Shown here: piece by piece, positions 47,940 to 61,050 of the stretch
Numbering within the stretch: the first letter of the stretch is position 1
Layout of the letters: each line of letters starts with the position of its first letter
Source: Larix sibirica
Lineage: Eukaryota > Streptophyta > Pinopsida > Pinales > Pinaceae
Length of the DNA: 64,000 nucleotides
Direction: 5' to 3'
Assembly: GCA_004151065.3 (NCBI GenBank)
Contig: NWUY0304086238.1
Coordinates: forward strand, 1 to 64,000
Notes under the pieces: model-generated
What the model saw: the letters and a program-made list of their open reading frames with translations, nothing else
Databases searched by the model: none
What the model was told of the DNA's origin: nothing
Position numbers and translations under genes: made by a program

Positions 47940-50900
47940 CTCTCTAGGCGCATTTAGGGGATTCTTCAAGTCTCTTAAACCATCTATAAAGACTCATTGG
48001 AAAAGAAACCCAGAAAACTTCATATTTCTCTCTACTAACACTACTATACAATTCTATCTCCCAACACCTCTTAAATCCATCCTTGCAACTTCAAACTCGG
48101 TAGTGCCTCGGGGTGGGTCTAGCATCAGGTCTAGCCATTCTCTCGGCACATGGGGTACAACAAATCCTTACTCTCTCAGGTATGTATGAGCTATAGGGTA
48201 CATCTCCTCTCTCGTGTATGTAAACAATGAGGTACTTCTATTTATCGTCTGTTGAGAACATACATGGGGAACTTCTTTATTTCGGGTATGGCGCCAACTT
48301 GATTTCACAATTGGGCGATATCTGGCTCTGACTGGCTCTGACTGGCTCTGATCTATGGCTCTGATCTATGGCTATGATCCATGGCTATGTGCATTTATGT
48401 ATTATGTATGGCAGTATGGCTATGTGAGGTGATCTATGTGTATTTTTGTTATATCAGGTGCTCTATGTGATGGCTGCTATAAGGCTATGTATTTTTTTAA
48501 GGCTATTTAAGTTACTCTATGTGCTGCTGCTATGTCAGGTGCTCATTGTGTTATGGCGTATGATCATCAAATTGTGAATTATCATATATAATCTTCGTTA
48601 TTATTCCTTCCATCCATTCGAGATAGGAGGAGCGTGTGTTCCGTTTAAGCCTCAAGCCCAGGAGCACATTGTGATATGAAGGAATCCCTCCCTCGAGCAT
48701 TGTTAGAATAAAGAGGTCCTACCAGAAGCAAGTGAGTGAGTGACCAGGGATGCTTTTACATTGAAAGAAATAAAATTAGGGGAGGATATTTCCACCGGGC
48801 AGGAGACACGGATTACATAGGAAGGAGAAACGTGGACGGATTAAGTGGGATATCAAGTAGTGGACAGATACCAAGTTCGCGACAGACAAGGACGCTGGAG
48901 CTATTAACAGAACAATAAATGAACAGCCCGCCTCACTTTGAACATTCTAGTAAGTAAGATGTTATGCTTAGCCTGGTTGAGATACCAAGTGAAATTGTTT
49001 AGGATTGGGGTAACACACCCGGAATTTTAGCTACTGAAAGGGTGGCTTATAAATAAGCAAGTCGTCATATGTAGTTATTATCGAAATCTAAACACGGGAA
49101 ATATATTGTTGCTAAGACGTTTAACAAGTAAGTCCAGCAAGACCAGCGAGGCCTGCAATCCCCCATTCATCCCAGCTATCTTAGCCATCCTTCCGAGCTT
49201 TATGAATGAAAGACCTCGCCCTCCTTTTCGATAATTAGAAGCTTTCTAAGCTGGCTTTCTTTCGAAGGGAATCTTCTCGTTCTATTACAGACGTATGCGC
49301 GGATGGCAATAATTTGGAAAGCCAATAAATTGCCGAATTGTCGCCATAACTCGTAGGGGAACCGATCGGTAGAAGCAGCGCCGGAATAGTTACTTTAGTG
49401 ACTCGACCTTCCATTCATGCCAGTAAGGGCTTACCCACTGAAGCCTTAAAAACTTAACCCTTTATCCACCCTACCCCCAAAGTAGTAACCGGATCTGATA
49501 GCGGCTTTCTGAAACAATGAGGGTTTCCCAAGCAATCACTGAATATAAGAAAGAGGGGCGAGCGGATCCATTGGAAGGCGATTCCCTCTGTTCGTTCGTG
49601 CCTTAGCGCCTCTGGAATCTGTTACCACAATAGGCAGGTATAGTCGCTACCCACATAAGGCGAACCCATCGAGCAGCCAGCCATCGTTTATAAAGAGCCA
49701 AGCGATCGACTCCTTTAAATGCCAACTTTTTCTTCTCCCGAGAAAGCTCCAATCTTAATACGTAGTCTATAAGATTGAATGCCTGCTAACGTTAAGTAGA
49801 GTGATTTCACCCCTGTCCTAACAGTCAGTATGTCGAGTGGATTTAATCCAAAAAACCCCATACATAAAGGGGGCAACCTTAAGTTAAGGCACAGCAGGCA
49901 GGATGGAAGGAAGGGGAATTGGACATGGCTAGCGGTTCAACTCGGGTCCAATTGGATTGCAGGGATAGCCCTTATGTTTGCCACTTGGTTAGGTAACTCG
50001 ACCTTTAAATGATGGGTTTTGCTCCATATCTCCCTACTCTATCCACTCGACTGTGAACTATAAATTCTAATTTTGTTTCATTGTTTTGATTCGGGCAATT
50101 AATCACGAGTTCCTCCCACCCACCCCCCTAAGAAGACATGAAATCTATTTACACATTCAATCACACTTGGTAGGCTCAGAAGGACATTCATCAATTAGTA
50201 CACATAGGAAGACATTCAATCAATCAATCAATAATACAATCATCGAGGTGTATGTATCATAGCAAATTAGATCTTGTAATAAGACTGATCTTACATACAG
50301 AATGAACTCGATCATTCACTCCATCAATCACTCATAAAAACACAAGCACGCATCGTAGAATCCACATACTCAAATCTCTATATGAATCAGCTTTAACAGA
50401 TGTGGTTATTATCATACAAGATTGACAAGCATTCATTCGAACATGAAATGCCAAATGCATCGTCATAAAATCGAAGAGTGCATCGTATAATCCACATTAT
50501 TGTGTATTCCCTAGTTATATTTGATTCTTTCTATTTGATTTGAAACAGCTTTTGACAGCGAAGAAACCAAAAGGGAAACCTCAGATCAACTGGGACGAAG
50601 AACGACGAAGCGATCGACTGATAGGGGTCATGGTGTAGGGTTTTGTACGGCTTGATGTTCCTCTTCTCTTTGGCTTGATGACTTGATGAGATATTCTTTG
50701 GCTTGACGATTAGCTTTCATTTCTGCTTGTCCTTGCCATCGATTCTTTACTCTTGCACTTGCCCTTGATGACTTGGACTTCATGCCATCTCCCCTACACC
50801 CCTGGAAGGAGAGAAGCGAAGGCGGAAGCAGAGGACCCAGGAATCTAGGAAATAGAGGGGAAGCTGAGCGTAGTGTTATCATTTAAGAAGGGGGCTTTTA

Positions 50901-51230
50901 GGGGTTGTTATTAGGGTTTAAGATTTCATAAATAAAAGGATTGGGACTTCTACGGATGGAGTGTATTTGGAGACCCTCATTTCCTACTAACCAGTAGACT
51001 ACCAATTATACAAAGTGATCGAGTTTATATATGAAAAAGAAACGATTACAGATGGCCCTGGTATCAAGACCTTCAACCCAGCTCCAACCGGCCTTTCATT
51101 ACGTTTTTCATTATATAAACACCCTGGCTCCTAACATCGGCTGATAAACCCATAAATAGTAAGGATCGGAAGAGACTTTCCTGAACGTAGAGAAGGGAAG
51201 GAATAACAACGACTATATAGAGTATGTTTC
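47940..51230. other. Gene-free stretch with a microsatellite-like block
   Basis: A TGGCTCTGAC unit is tandemly repeated at about 48,322-48,351 and grades into TCTATGGCTCTGA and CTATGATCC units to about 48,390. Related TATGTGCT/TATGGC words run on to 48,550. The segment 48,795-48,905 (including CCAAGTTCGCGACAGAC) resembles 45,170-45,330. CAATCAATCAATC-type words fill 50,205-50,235 and a GTGCATCGTATAATCCACAT-like block occurs at about 50,480 and, degraded, at 50,350 and 52,805. No gene is recognised. Confidence 0.6.
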
Positions 51231-51720
51231 TTATATTATTCTATCTATTTGAGGGTTAGACCCTTATTATATCTTTTCCACCCATACGCAGGGGTATCAC
51301 CCTTACCCCTCTATTAAGTAAGTATGCTTTTGGATAAAGTATTAAGAGTAGGATATATGAAGTTGTCTCTCAAAGTAGTTAAGTATGCTTTTGGAGACTC
51401 TTAGGAGATATAATGTATGCTTTAGTTGAGAGACTCTTTAGGATAAATTAAGTATGCTTAAGTAGAGAGACTCCTAGGAGATATTAAGTATCTTTAGTTG
51501 AGATAAAGTTTAGGATATATTTAGTATGCTTAAAGTCTAGGATAGATAAAGTATCTTAAGTAGATATTACTCTTTAGCTACAAGGAGATAAGTGATAACT
51601 TTAGTTAATGAAAATCTTAGATAACAGATGGCCATGATAGATCATACCGGAGGGACCCAGAACATCGGATATAGATTAGATTTCAGAATATAAACCTGGC
51701 TTCTCCTCAACAATCATGCA
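51040..51720 (+). repeat. Duplicated segment flanking a degenerate tandem array
   Basis: From about 51,320 to 51,600 a unit of roughly 45-55 bases repeats with drift. Recurring blocks are AAGTATGCTT, GAGAGACTC and TTAGGAGATAT, about five to six units. On either side lies a diverged duplicate: 51,048-51,150 (ACAGATGGCC, AACATCGG, ACCCTGGCT) and 51,625-51,700 (ACAGATGGCC, AACATCGG, ACCTGGCT). The array therefore sits between two copies of one segment. Confidence 0.65.
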
Positions 51721-52189
51721 TCCTACCCACCATAAGGCAAGGAATACAGGTAGAGTACAATAGACTCCATCTTTACTCTATTTGTAGCTTATATATTTAT
51801 GGAGATAGAAAGTATCAATAACTGCTCACTCAAACAACTAACTAACCCTCACCTACTCGGATTTACTAGGTTATATTCTTAAGGAATCAATTTCTATTGT
51901 TGAAGACAAAGTAGCTCTTGTTGAATTAAATGATACTCTTGTTCACTAACTATACCTCTTCTTTCATAACAACAGGAAAGCCCGATGAGGAGAGCACCTA
52001 ACCCAAAAGTGAGCTTCGATACTCGACCTAAGAGTAGAGTGTCTTGCCTTTATCTCTTACCAAACCCCGGTACTCGTCCAGGTAGTGCAGGTGCAAACCC
52101 AAGTTACAGATATTCATTTACTCTCTGAAACAGCTTGAGGAAATAACCTTGGCATTCATTCTCTTTCAACAGCAGTAAAGCCCATTAGC

Positions 52190-52690
52190 TTCAATCAATC
52201 TATTCATCAGGACCATTCAATCAATCAATGAAATCAATCAGGTGAAGACATCCATTCATTCATCAGGTCCATCAACCAAACTATTCATCAGGTTCATTAG
52301 GAGGCTCATAAGGTTATTTAAGCTCATTAATACATCTATTCAATTCATGCATTGTTCAATAACAAGACTTATAAAAAGAGGAGCTATTCTTTCTGAAGAA
52401 GACCATCAATCAATCTATTTGTCAGGTTCATCAAGAAGACATCTTTCAGGTGTTAGGTGAAGACAGACATTTGTAAGGTTCAACATTGTGTTATTAACAT
52501 AGGAGATTTAAAGCATAAAAAACCATCTAATCACGAATGGAATTTACTCCTCATTTCAGACCATCATTTGGTGTTCGGTGCATCATACAATTTCGATCTC
52601 AATTCCTTAGGCAAATACCTAATATTAACATACGATATTTTCAAGCAGAATTAGAACATGTTTTCAAGCAGAATTAGAACCATGTTTTCG
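52190..52690 (+). repeat. ATTCATCAGG-type degenerate repeats and a 23-base tandem pair
   Basis: Between 52,190 and 52,470 blocks of CAATCAATC, ATTCATCAGGTCCATCA, AGGTTCATTAGGAGG and GAAGACAT recur in varying order. At 52,638-52,680 TTTTCAAGCAGAATTAGAAC occurs twice exactly with a 23-base period. The short frames here are repeat-derived. Confidence 0.65.
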
Positions 52691-53099
52691 AAGCATGCAT
52701 CGTAATATAAGCTATGCATATTTTCTCCCTTGGATCATAAGGGACGAACTAGCTAATTATCATACGATATTTTCTACCGTGCATTCCACTCATTGAAGTG
52801 CGAAGAGTGCATCGTTTATAATATCATTACGCATTCTCCCTGTAGGATTTGTTTTCTCATCGGAGATTATCTCCATCATCAGAGACCTAAAGGAGCAAAT
52901 ATCATACCCGTTGCGGGGAGACCTTTAGCACTATCTCTTTCTCTTTTTTACAGCGAAGGGCTCGACAAATACTCAGTCTCAACTGGGAACCAAATGGACA
53001 GCTAGCTCAACAAGTGGTTTTTACTGCTTTTCTTTCTACCCTGCCCAGGAGATGTTACAACAGGTTGTGGTTACCCACCATGCCTAGTTCGACGTGAAC

Positions 53100-55720
53100 A
53101 ACTGTTTTATCAATAAAAAACTAAGAGGGACATGCCGTCGATTGACGCTCGACCAAACTCGCATCGAGACGTTTTCACATACGATATGTCTAGAGTCCTT
53201 AGCCAAAAGTACTAAGTAGTACACAATAAATTGAATCCATCCATGTTCTCCATTGGTTGGTACATCCAAAACCTTCTCATTTCTTCATATTTTGCCTCTC
53301 CCTTATGGTCGAGCAGCTCCGCAACCATAGTCAAAACATATTTTTATTCGTTTCAGGGTCCGATGAAACACACATTCATCCCATTGGGTATCTCAAATGG
53401 AGAATATTCTTACTGAACATGGACATTTCATGAGCTCTGCCCTAGTGGTTGGTTGTTGGATAGCCTACTAATATACTACCGCCATATCCCCATGAAGATA
53501 GTTCTTCCCATAGGATGGAGTTTTCTACCGCTGATTAAGTTCAATCAATAGGTTATATTGGAACCGATAGGGGTTATATATATTGGGATATTCTAACTAC
53601 CAAATAGTCAGATAGATGATGAGGGTATAAACCCGTAAAGTGTATTGATTAGGAGGGTTGAAAACCCATAATGTGTGTCTATATGGAGGAGGGTTGACAA
53701 CCCGTTAAGATGTGTGTTTATATTGTAGGTAGCACCTACTATCTCATTCCTCTAACTTCTTTTCCACCTATTCTTCATAGATGTAATAATTATTCCATGT
53801 ATCCAGTTACTACCTCTTACTATAAGAAAGTGATACTCTTTCTCTATCAATTATATATACATGTGATACAAGCATATCTACGTGTAACTTTTCATTGTAA
53901 CAATAAATATAACAATAAATACATCGATATACGATATTGCGTCTATACTTTTTATTAGCCTTACTTGGGAATAACCTCATCCTAATACCTCCTTTGGGCT
54001 AGCCCCTTAGGAACCTATGCCTTTGGACTTGACAATCATCCATTGTCTCCTCTCTCTTTGAAAATAGGAGAATATACCTAACCTAATCTGCAGACCTCAT
54101 AGCAGGCGGACACCTGCTACTACACAACCTATTATAGGATATCGCCATATCTATTTCATTTGGTTTTCCTCTGATAGCTATGGATAGCTATGGATAGCTA
54201 TGTATGCCTTCTGAACTAAATCTATATAGTAAGTAGATTACTTCTTAACTAAATATAGTGATTGTATTGTACCATTCCCATTGTAACCATTACCAATGTA
54301 TGTAAGGGTATATAGTATGGGTTTCCTACTACTACTCTTGTGATCCACGTGATCTACTGGTGGAATCTAATCCATGCCCTCCATGTTAGTTTGTGGGGTT
54401 GGGACATATTCCCAAAACCTTTCCTAATTGCACATTTTGCCATAGTAAAAACATCATAATGTTGTTCCCCATGAGGTTGTTTGTTTTTGAGGTTCAACCA
54501 ATAGGTGGTGATGAGGTGGCTCAACCAATAGGGTATATCAACCAATAGGGTATAACGATAATGAGGGTATCAAACCCGATAATAAAGTGTGTGTATATTT
54601 TAATTGAATCTATAGGGTTGGTAATATACGGACTACTAAGGCTTGTAGTAAAGGCTAGTGGTACTGACTTTAATAAATACAATACAGATATATATGATAT
54701 TGCATAGAGACGTTAAACCTTTCCATACGGCAAGTATAAAACTTTCACTTCTCACTAACTCTAACAACTAGTTTTAATGAGCTGTAGTGCAACTATTAGT
54801 CGAGCAGTCAGACCTGCTACTATAAAACCTCTTACTATAGGATATTGCCATGGAGGCGTTTAACTTGTTCATTTAGTTTCTCCTTAGAATAAGTACTAAT
54901 CCACATACATGGATTGTATGATATTGCATATCTGCGTTTAACTTTTCCATTGTAACAATTGAATCTCCATGGTTTGTTCGAAAGGTTGGTCCATAGAAAC
55001 AACCAGTTTTTGAATCCATGTTAGTTGAATTATATTCGTTACCTGTTACACCAGTACCTATGTCAATCTTGTGTAAACTCAATACAAGACAGTATCGCCT
55101 TACTCCTCAGAAGCTATAGCAGATACGGAAGCTAGTTCCGCTGGTAGGCTTTCCTCTCGTAAGCTTTAATTCCATGGAACACTAAGTGCAACAAGGATAA
55201 GATAAAAGTAGTTGACAGGCTTTCCACAATGCATAGATATATGATATTGAATATTTAGAGGTGTTAACATAGGATACCGCATATATACATTTTACTTCCA
55301 TATATACGTTGAACTTTTCCACATTCTAAGTAGTTCTTTCTGAACCCGCATATATATTAACTTTTCCATTGTAACAATAAATACATCGATATACGATATA
55401 GCATAGATACGTGTTAACATATTCCATAGTTGAGAGGAAGGGAGAATTAATTGTCATAGGGTCTTATTGCCATACCATAAGAAGCCAATACTCTATCGTT
55501 AGAGTCCCTTGCACCCCCTTTGAAAAGACCTACTTTGGCCAACAACTTCCATAGCTTAGAGTAAGGAGATGAGAAATTCATCTCAACCTGTTCTCATTGA
55601 TATACGAGGATATACGAGCTCGCATGGAGACGTGTAACTTGTCTCATTGTAACAATGGAATCTCCATCCATGTTTGGTTTGGTTGGGACATACTTAGTAG
55701 TCCCTAGTTGCCTTAGCTTA
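53100..55720 (+). repeat. Dense cluster of the dispersed modular repeat (modules A and B)
   Basis: A modules (GATATNGCATA.. then GACGTTTAACTTGTCCATT, often followed by GTAACAAT) lie at about 53,864, 54,693, 54,841, 54,918, 55,271, 55,345 and 55,600. B modules (CCATGTT, TTTGTTTGGTTGGGACATA, CAAAACC, TTTTGCC) lie at about 53,240, 54,376, 54,980 (partial) and 55,668. At 55,600-55,700 A runs straight into B, so they belong to one longer unit. GGTTCAACCAATAGGG and GGGTATNAAACCC words recur at 53,540-53,705 and 54,490-54,580. A GATAGCTATG tandem triplet is at 54,173-54,202. No conserved coding frame is present. Confidence 0.75.
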
Positions 55721-55849
55721 GTAATTGCATTGATACGCTCACCTTGTCTCCATTTTATGGGATAGGTGGATCCCTGCCATAGCAGCCATACCGGAAGTCT
55801 CTTGGTATAGACTTGACCTAATCTTATTCCCCTAACTTCTTTTCCACCA

Positions 55850-57060
55850 ATTAAATGTGATACTTCTTCAGGCTATGTTTGAAGCCAGACAATCAATCTT
55901 TATTTTGTAGAATGAAATAGAATCCCTGGTTTTGCCCAGGCAAGGAAGAGTTTAGAGCTCTGGTCCGAGCATCCCTCCTGAATCCGCCGAGCATCAATCT
56001 AGTTGAGTTGAAAATAGAGTTTAGTTAATTAGTTTCACCGGGCAAGGAAGAGAGTTCTTTCATTCTATGCCTCCCACCGGGGGATCGGTCCGAGCATAAA
56101 TCGTCGAACCCGGATAGCCAGACCGGTGGCTACCCTTACATACGTTATATTGTTATCTCCTTCTGAACTCACCTACTATCCTTCTTGGGAGTTGGGGCCA
56201 TAGCCTATCCTGGGGAACTACTATCCTGGGGTGCCCTTGAATACTAGCTTCCAACTAATCTAGCTCCGGGAGTGAAGACAGGCAGAGTAAGGTGGGCCAG
56301 CCAAGAGGTACTTTCTCTTCAATTGTTCCCGGTAGTTAGTCTCAACCGGAGGTGGGGGATGGAGCCCAAGGAGTATACTAGTTAGGAGGGCATTACCGCT
56401 AACCGGGGGTGGAGAGCCTAACGAGTCTTTAAGTAAGGCAGGGAGTAGACAACTATAGGGGGGAATCAGGGAGGTAGTTTTAATATGCTCCATCCTACCC
56501 GAGGGTGAGGCCTATCTTCTCAACGACAACCGGACCGAGGATAGCTGGCCATCCAAATTAGTTAGGGAGGTTATTGTCGGAAGGAAGGTGGTTATAACTG
56601 TCTTGAGGAGCTAAACCGTGGGTGAGGGCAAGGAGTCCTGTAGTTGTTTCCCCCGCAAAGCTTTTACTTAAGACTCTACGCTCTTGCCCGAGCCGAAGAG
56701 ATACTGCACGATTATCCTACTTCTTCAAACTCATAGATGTAACGAGAAGGTGTTACCATCCGGGGGTGAAGGATGGCTAAGAAAGAATGTGCCGTAACGA
56801 GTTCCCCTCCTAAAGTTGGATAGCGTTCAACATCAGTAACGAGTTCACTATAGATAGTTTACCAGATAGCCTGATTCTCTATGCTCCTCCCATTATCTAG
56901 ATGGGAGTTAACCACCCTTAAAACTCCCTGTCTAGCTCCGGAAGGAAGTAGTTATTCTAGTTGTTCAACCGGAAGGCCAAACAAAATAGAAAGTACTCGT
57001 CACCAGCCAACGCAGTTGATCCGACTAGCCAGAATTTGCCATATATGAAATAAAATAGGG
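55850..57060. repeat. Repeats with CCGGGGGTGGAG and CCGAGCAT words
   Basis: A motif of the form ACCGRGGGTGRRG followed by an AGGAGT/ACGAGT block recurs near 56,343, 56,400, 56,488, 56,612 and 56,756, with GTTAGGAGG and GGAAGTAGTT words between. To the left, GGCAAGGAAGAG, GGTCCGAGCAT and TTTAG blocks are doubled between 55,925 and 56,100. The frames here (for example minus strand 56,260-56,493) are repeat-derived. No gene is recognised. Confidence 0.6.
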
Positions 57061-58540
57061 CAGTTAAAACGATCCACCAATAAAAGACTGGCTCTTTCTA
57101 ACTTCCTTTCATTGTGTAGGCTTGTAAAGGAAAGGTAATACTCAAGGTCTAAGTGCCTGCCTGTGTATATTTCTATCTATCTATTCCCACTGGTAGAAGG
57201 CTTATTCTGTCGACAAAGAATATCCCGCTCTGTTTCTTCTTTCCATGTTGTTTCTAATCAACGCTGTGTGTATCTAGACGACGTATCCCACCCCATTAAT
57301 ATCTCTCAGCAGCATGTGTTTCGGAACCAACCAGCGGAACAAGTCCGTAGGAACTATGAACCGTAGCGCTCAGTGAAAGGGGTTAAAGGTTGAAGTTTAG
57401 GTTGAAGTTTCAAGTTGACAGGTTACATTGATTACCCACAACTAGGAATTATTTATCGCTAGCGATCAACGCCTTAATTAAGGCCAGTAGCGGAACCTAA
57501 TGTGATGCCTTTTTTCTCTGGCAAGCGAAAGCGATCATTTTCACCGGGGTATCTTGGCCTACCCTTTGGAGACAAGCGATATTGATCAACCACACACAAG
57601 AATTACGACATTATTTATCAACCAGCAGTACCAAGAAAGCAAGCGTGGAAGTGTATTGATGGATCTCCCACCCACAGACTAAAAGTATAATGAACCAATG
57701 GCTATCCCCCAGGTCCTAATATGCTTAATGTGAACGCCCCACTCATTAACCCACCCCCGTAGGGCACTCATGCTCCATCTGTTGGCCTTGAGTTACTAAC
57801 CTCACACTACGAAGGCTGTTCGTCTGCCATCATAATGCCCACCACTTTGGAATGTCCACTTGGAATGCTCACTTTGGTAGGTAGAAACCATAACTAATAA
57901 TCAAATGCGCCTAATCGTTGACCCGCCTCACCTCCAACTATGTGTTCAATCAATTGAATCAATCAAAAAGTTTCCGGTGTCCACCTCTACCAATGTGTGC
58001 TGGTGCGGATGGAACTGAATGCGTGGATGCGTGGATGTATGCGTGGATGCGGGCGGACTGGGCCTTCCTGGGTTGGCTGGGTCAGGTGTACGGAAAGCAA
58101 ACTGAATGGTGAATGCGGACAGGGGCTATATACTGGCTATACAAGTGAATCGGCACCTCCTGGGGATGGGGTATGATAAACAGTTCACGCACTGAGAACC
58201 ACCTCCTCCTTCCTGGGCATGGTTAATTGATAACAGGTGGACACGTATAACCCCTCCTTTGTGGGGGTCGGGGTACAGTAAGTTACTATGATTTACCTTT
58301 AATATAGAACAAGCTTACAAGGAATTATGTAAAGTTCATGTACAGAGTGTGATTAGGCTGTTTTGTAACAACTACTACAAACCTATAAGTTTTAATAGGG
58401 AATATTAATAGGGTTCATAGTAACTTAGATTAGTATGGGCTTTATTAGGCAGATAAAAGATAAGCAGAGTAATCAATGGGCTTAAGTAAGCAGTGTAAGC
58501 TTGCCGCCTCCTCTTAGTAACTAACTAGTAGCCCTAATTA
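57061..58540. other. Gene-free stretch with an ATGCGTGG tandem block
   Basis: No gene is recognised. ATGCGTGG is repeated about four times at 58,019-58,050. The segment 57,920-57,985 resembles 31,609-31,665. TCACACTACGAAGG/CTTTGGAATG words recur locally near 57,790-57,870. The small plus-strand frame at 57,163-57,366 has no motif I know. Confidence 0.5.
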
Positions 58541-60400
58541 CAAATGACAATGACAAAGTGAAACATAGATATGCAAGTATCCAAATGTCTTAATGATATG
58601 ATTACATCCCGGCTTAGAGCAACTTCAGGAAATGATATTCTGACTAAAGAATAAAAGAATTTATGTGCCCTGATGGTGTTGTTTTCACTCTAATGGAATC
58701 CATTATTACTCACTCCATACTGTGTGTTTGGGAGATCCCACTCCCAAGAAGAAAGAACACCATACTGTGTGTGAGCTGCTGCTAGCCAATACCGAGTCAT
58801 TTTGTTACATGCTTTTACATTACTGCTCTTGATGAGGTTCCACAACCACATAGGGGTTTGGCACTATCAGAGGACGTTATTAATTAAACTAGTAGTACAA
58901 GAGACAACCGGTCGATACAGCCAGGGACACAAGGTTCTCACATTGCCTACTGAGACTTGTATATCTACGTTTTAACATAAGATACTCGCATTGAGACGTC
59001 CTTTCCATGGCAAAAAGTATAACCTCCACCTTCCTCAATGTGTCCGTCAAAAGAATACCTCATTGTGGATATAAAATGGAGATTCTTTTCTATTCATAAT
59101 GACATTTAAGGACGTTTCTATCCGGAGTATGCCCTAGCACCCAGGCCCAATTCTATAGACGAGAGGAAAAATAGTATAGAATTTACTCCCATATATCCAA
59201 CCTGAATACATACATTATAGAGCCAATAAGCCATAGAACTTCCCCATCATGAGGTTGGAATTGGAAGATAGTTTCCCCCATGATAGAAGGATGGAGCGAT
59301 ACTACTCTCTGATGAGGTTCCACTACCAATAGGGGCAGCACTAGGAGGACCCGCATAGGAGCACTATGATGAGATAGGTCCTTAGTGCGATTGAAGCATT
59401 ACGGCTCTCGAACTTCAGGCTTGGACATTGAGGCCTGGCTTGGACACACTACCTCTAGATAGAGGCCTGGACATAGACCCGGACATAGACCCGGAACATG
59501 AAGACATGGACTTCCTTGCCTGGTCTTGCTTGTTCGTTGTGTTACCCCAGATCTAATAAAAACCTTCTTCTCATTCGGCTTTTTTCCTTTGTCACGACCT
59601 CGGTCCAACAACAGCTCATCGGGGATCAAAAAATGATATTCTTATTTAGTCATAATGCCCCCGACCAAAGGGAGGAATGTGCTTCGCTTCCATTTAAGGA
59701 AGTTTCTCTCTGGGAATATATTATATGCCCTTGCACCCTTGGGGAATAAAAAAGGTAAATTCCAAATATACGAGGATCGCATAGAGACGTTTAACTTGTC
59801 CATTTGATGATTGATGAGGTGATCCTAGCACCCTTTCCAAATTCCATAGCAGATTCAGAAAATTTCTATAGCTAGCCAGGATCCCATAGCTGATTCCATA
59901 GCTTATATAAAAATAGCTGCTTATAGGAAGGATAACTAAGTTCCCCTAGTAAACAAATAGTAAAATCATTAGCCAATAAGTCCGTAGCTATTCTGCTATT
60001 CAGGTTCCCACGTTCCAAGTTCGTGAGTGAGGTGAGATAAGTAAGATAGAAAATCCTTCCATGTTTATTTGTTTGGTTGGGACATATTTGCAAAACCCCC
60101 TTATTTCACATTTTGCCTTAGTAACAACAGCCTCTTGAGGGGTTCGATGAATTCCATCGAGGAACATAACTGGATTATTTTCTTATTGGAACATGCCTCT
60201 CCCTCCTAGCGTCGGTCGAGTGGGTTCGTAACCTCACCCCCCATTTCTGAACGTTTCTCTCTGGTATGCCCTTGCACTCTTTACTTTCCCACTTCCGTAG
60301 CCAAGAGGGAGGAGAAAGAGAAGTGTTACCCATATCGCAACAACCTGAATAAGCCAAAAAATACATTCATGGGAGCCATGTCAGCAGAGGCAGCCTTTAT
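58541..60400 (+). repeat. Right-hand cluster of the dispersed modular repeat (modules A to D)
   Basis: A modules: 58,541-58,580 (inverted), 58,957-59,025 and 59,767-59,806. C modules (GACGTTTCT, TATGCCCTNGCACCCAGG, TTCCATAGC, GAGGAAGG): 59,110-59,170, 59,700-59,745 (with an internal insertion), 59,820-59,850 and 60,250-60,325. D module (GATGAGGTTCCACNACCNATAGGGG): 58,838 and 59,309. B module with its upstream blocks: 59,999-60,130. A separate tandem block at 59,420-59,500 repeats GGCCTGGACATAGACCCGG. The frame 59,399-59,629 is a by-product of it. Confidence 0.75.
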
Positions 60401-61050
60401 TTTGTTTAAATAGAATCCCTACGGACACTTGCACTAGAGTTCAAGCCTTAGTATTATGGACTTGCCCTAATAAGGCCATAGAGACCACCTTCCTTCTGGT
60501 ACTAGCTCTAGAGACAAGCCGTAGTCTGTACAGTAAGCCCTTATGAGAGTGAAAAAGCCATACCCAGTAAATTATACTCCTACTATATAGACTCTAGTTA
60601 AGTCCCACTTGCCTACGGTATGGCTATTGGTCCTGGGTATTATAGCTATTGTCTAATATCCAGTGGGCTTGTATCTAGAGCTAGTGGTAAAGGTTCCTCT
60701 CGCTTAGGGCAAGGGGATAAATACTAATAAAGAGAGACCTTACAAGTAGCGTAATATTATATACGTAACCCTAAAGAATAACAAAAATAAGGAGCAGAGC
60801 GCGTTTTTGCTTATATAGTTGCGGGGTTGGCTCCTTTTCACCCCAGAATTAGGGAAGGTTGAGTCGCTCAGCGTTCGACTGCAACTATGCAGAGAGAACT
60901 AGGCTACACCAGAACTCCAATTTCAGAGTAGCCATCCTAAGTTAGAGAAGGAAGAGTGAGGAACGGAGTGTTAGAGGCGCGCAGCAAGTGAGGTGAAAAC
61001 TTATTAAAAGAGTGGGTGGGTGGGAGATCAAAGGCAATGTGAAATTGAGA
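60401..61050. other. Gene-free stretch next to the gypsy relic
   Basis: I see nothing assignable from 60,401 to about 60,940. Below about 61,050 the reading frame of the neighbouring gypsy relic stays open to 60,942, but the peptide (LYLFLNFTLPLISHPP) no longer resembles integrase. The element is therefore broken there. Confidence 0.5.

Noticed and set aside
48318-48560. Possible CRISPR-like array
   Set aside because: The units are 10-13 bases with no unique spacers, so this is a drifting microsatellite.
51320-51600. Possible replication origin iterons
   Set aside because: The units are long, highly diverged and lie between duplicated segments. Nothing else origin-like is present.
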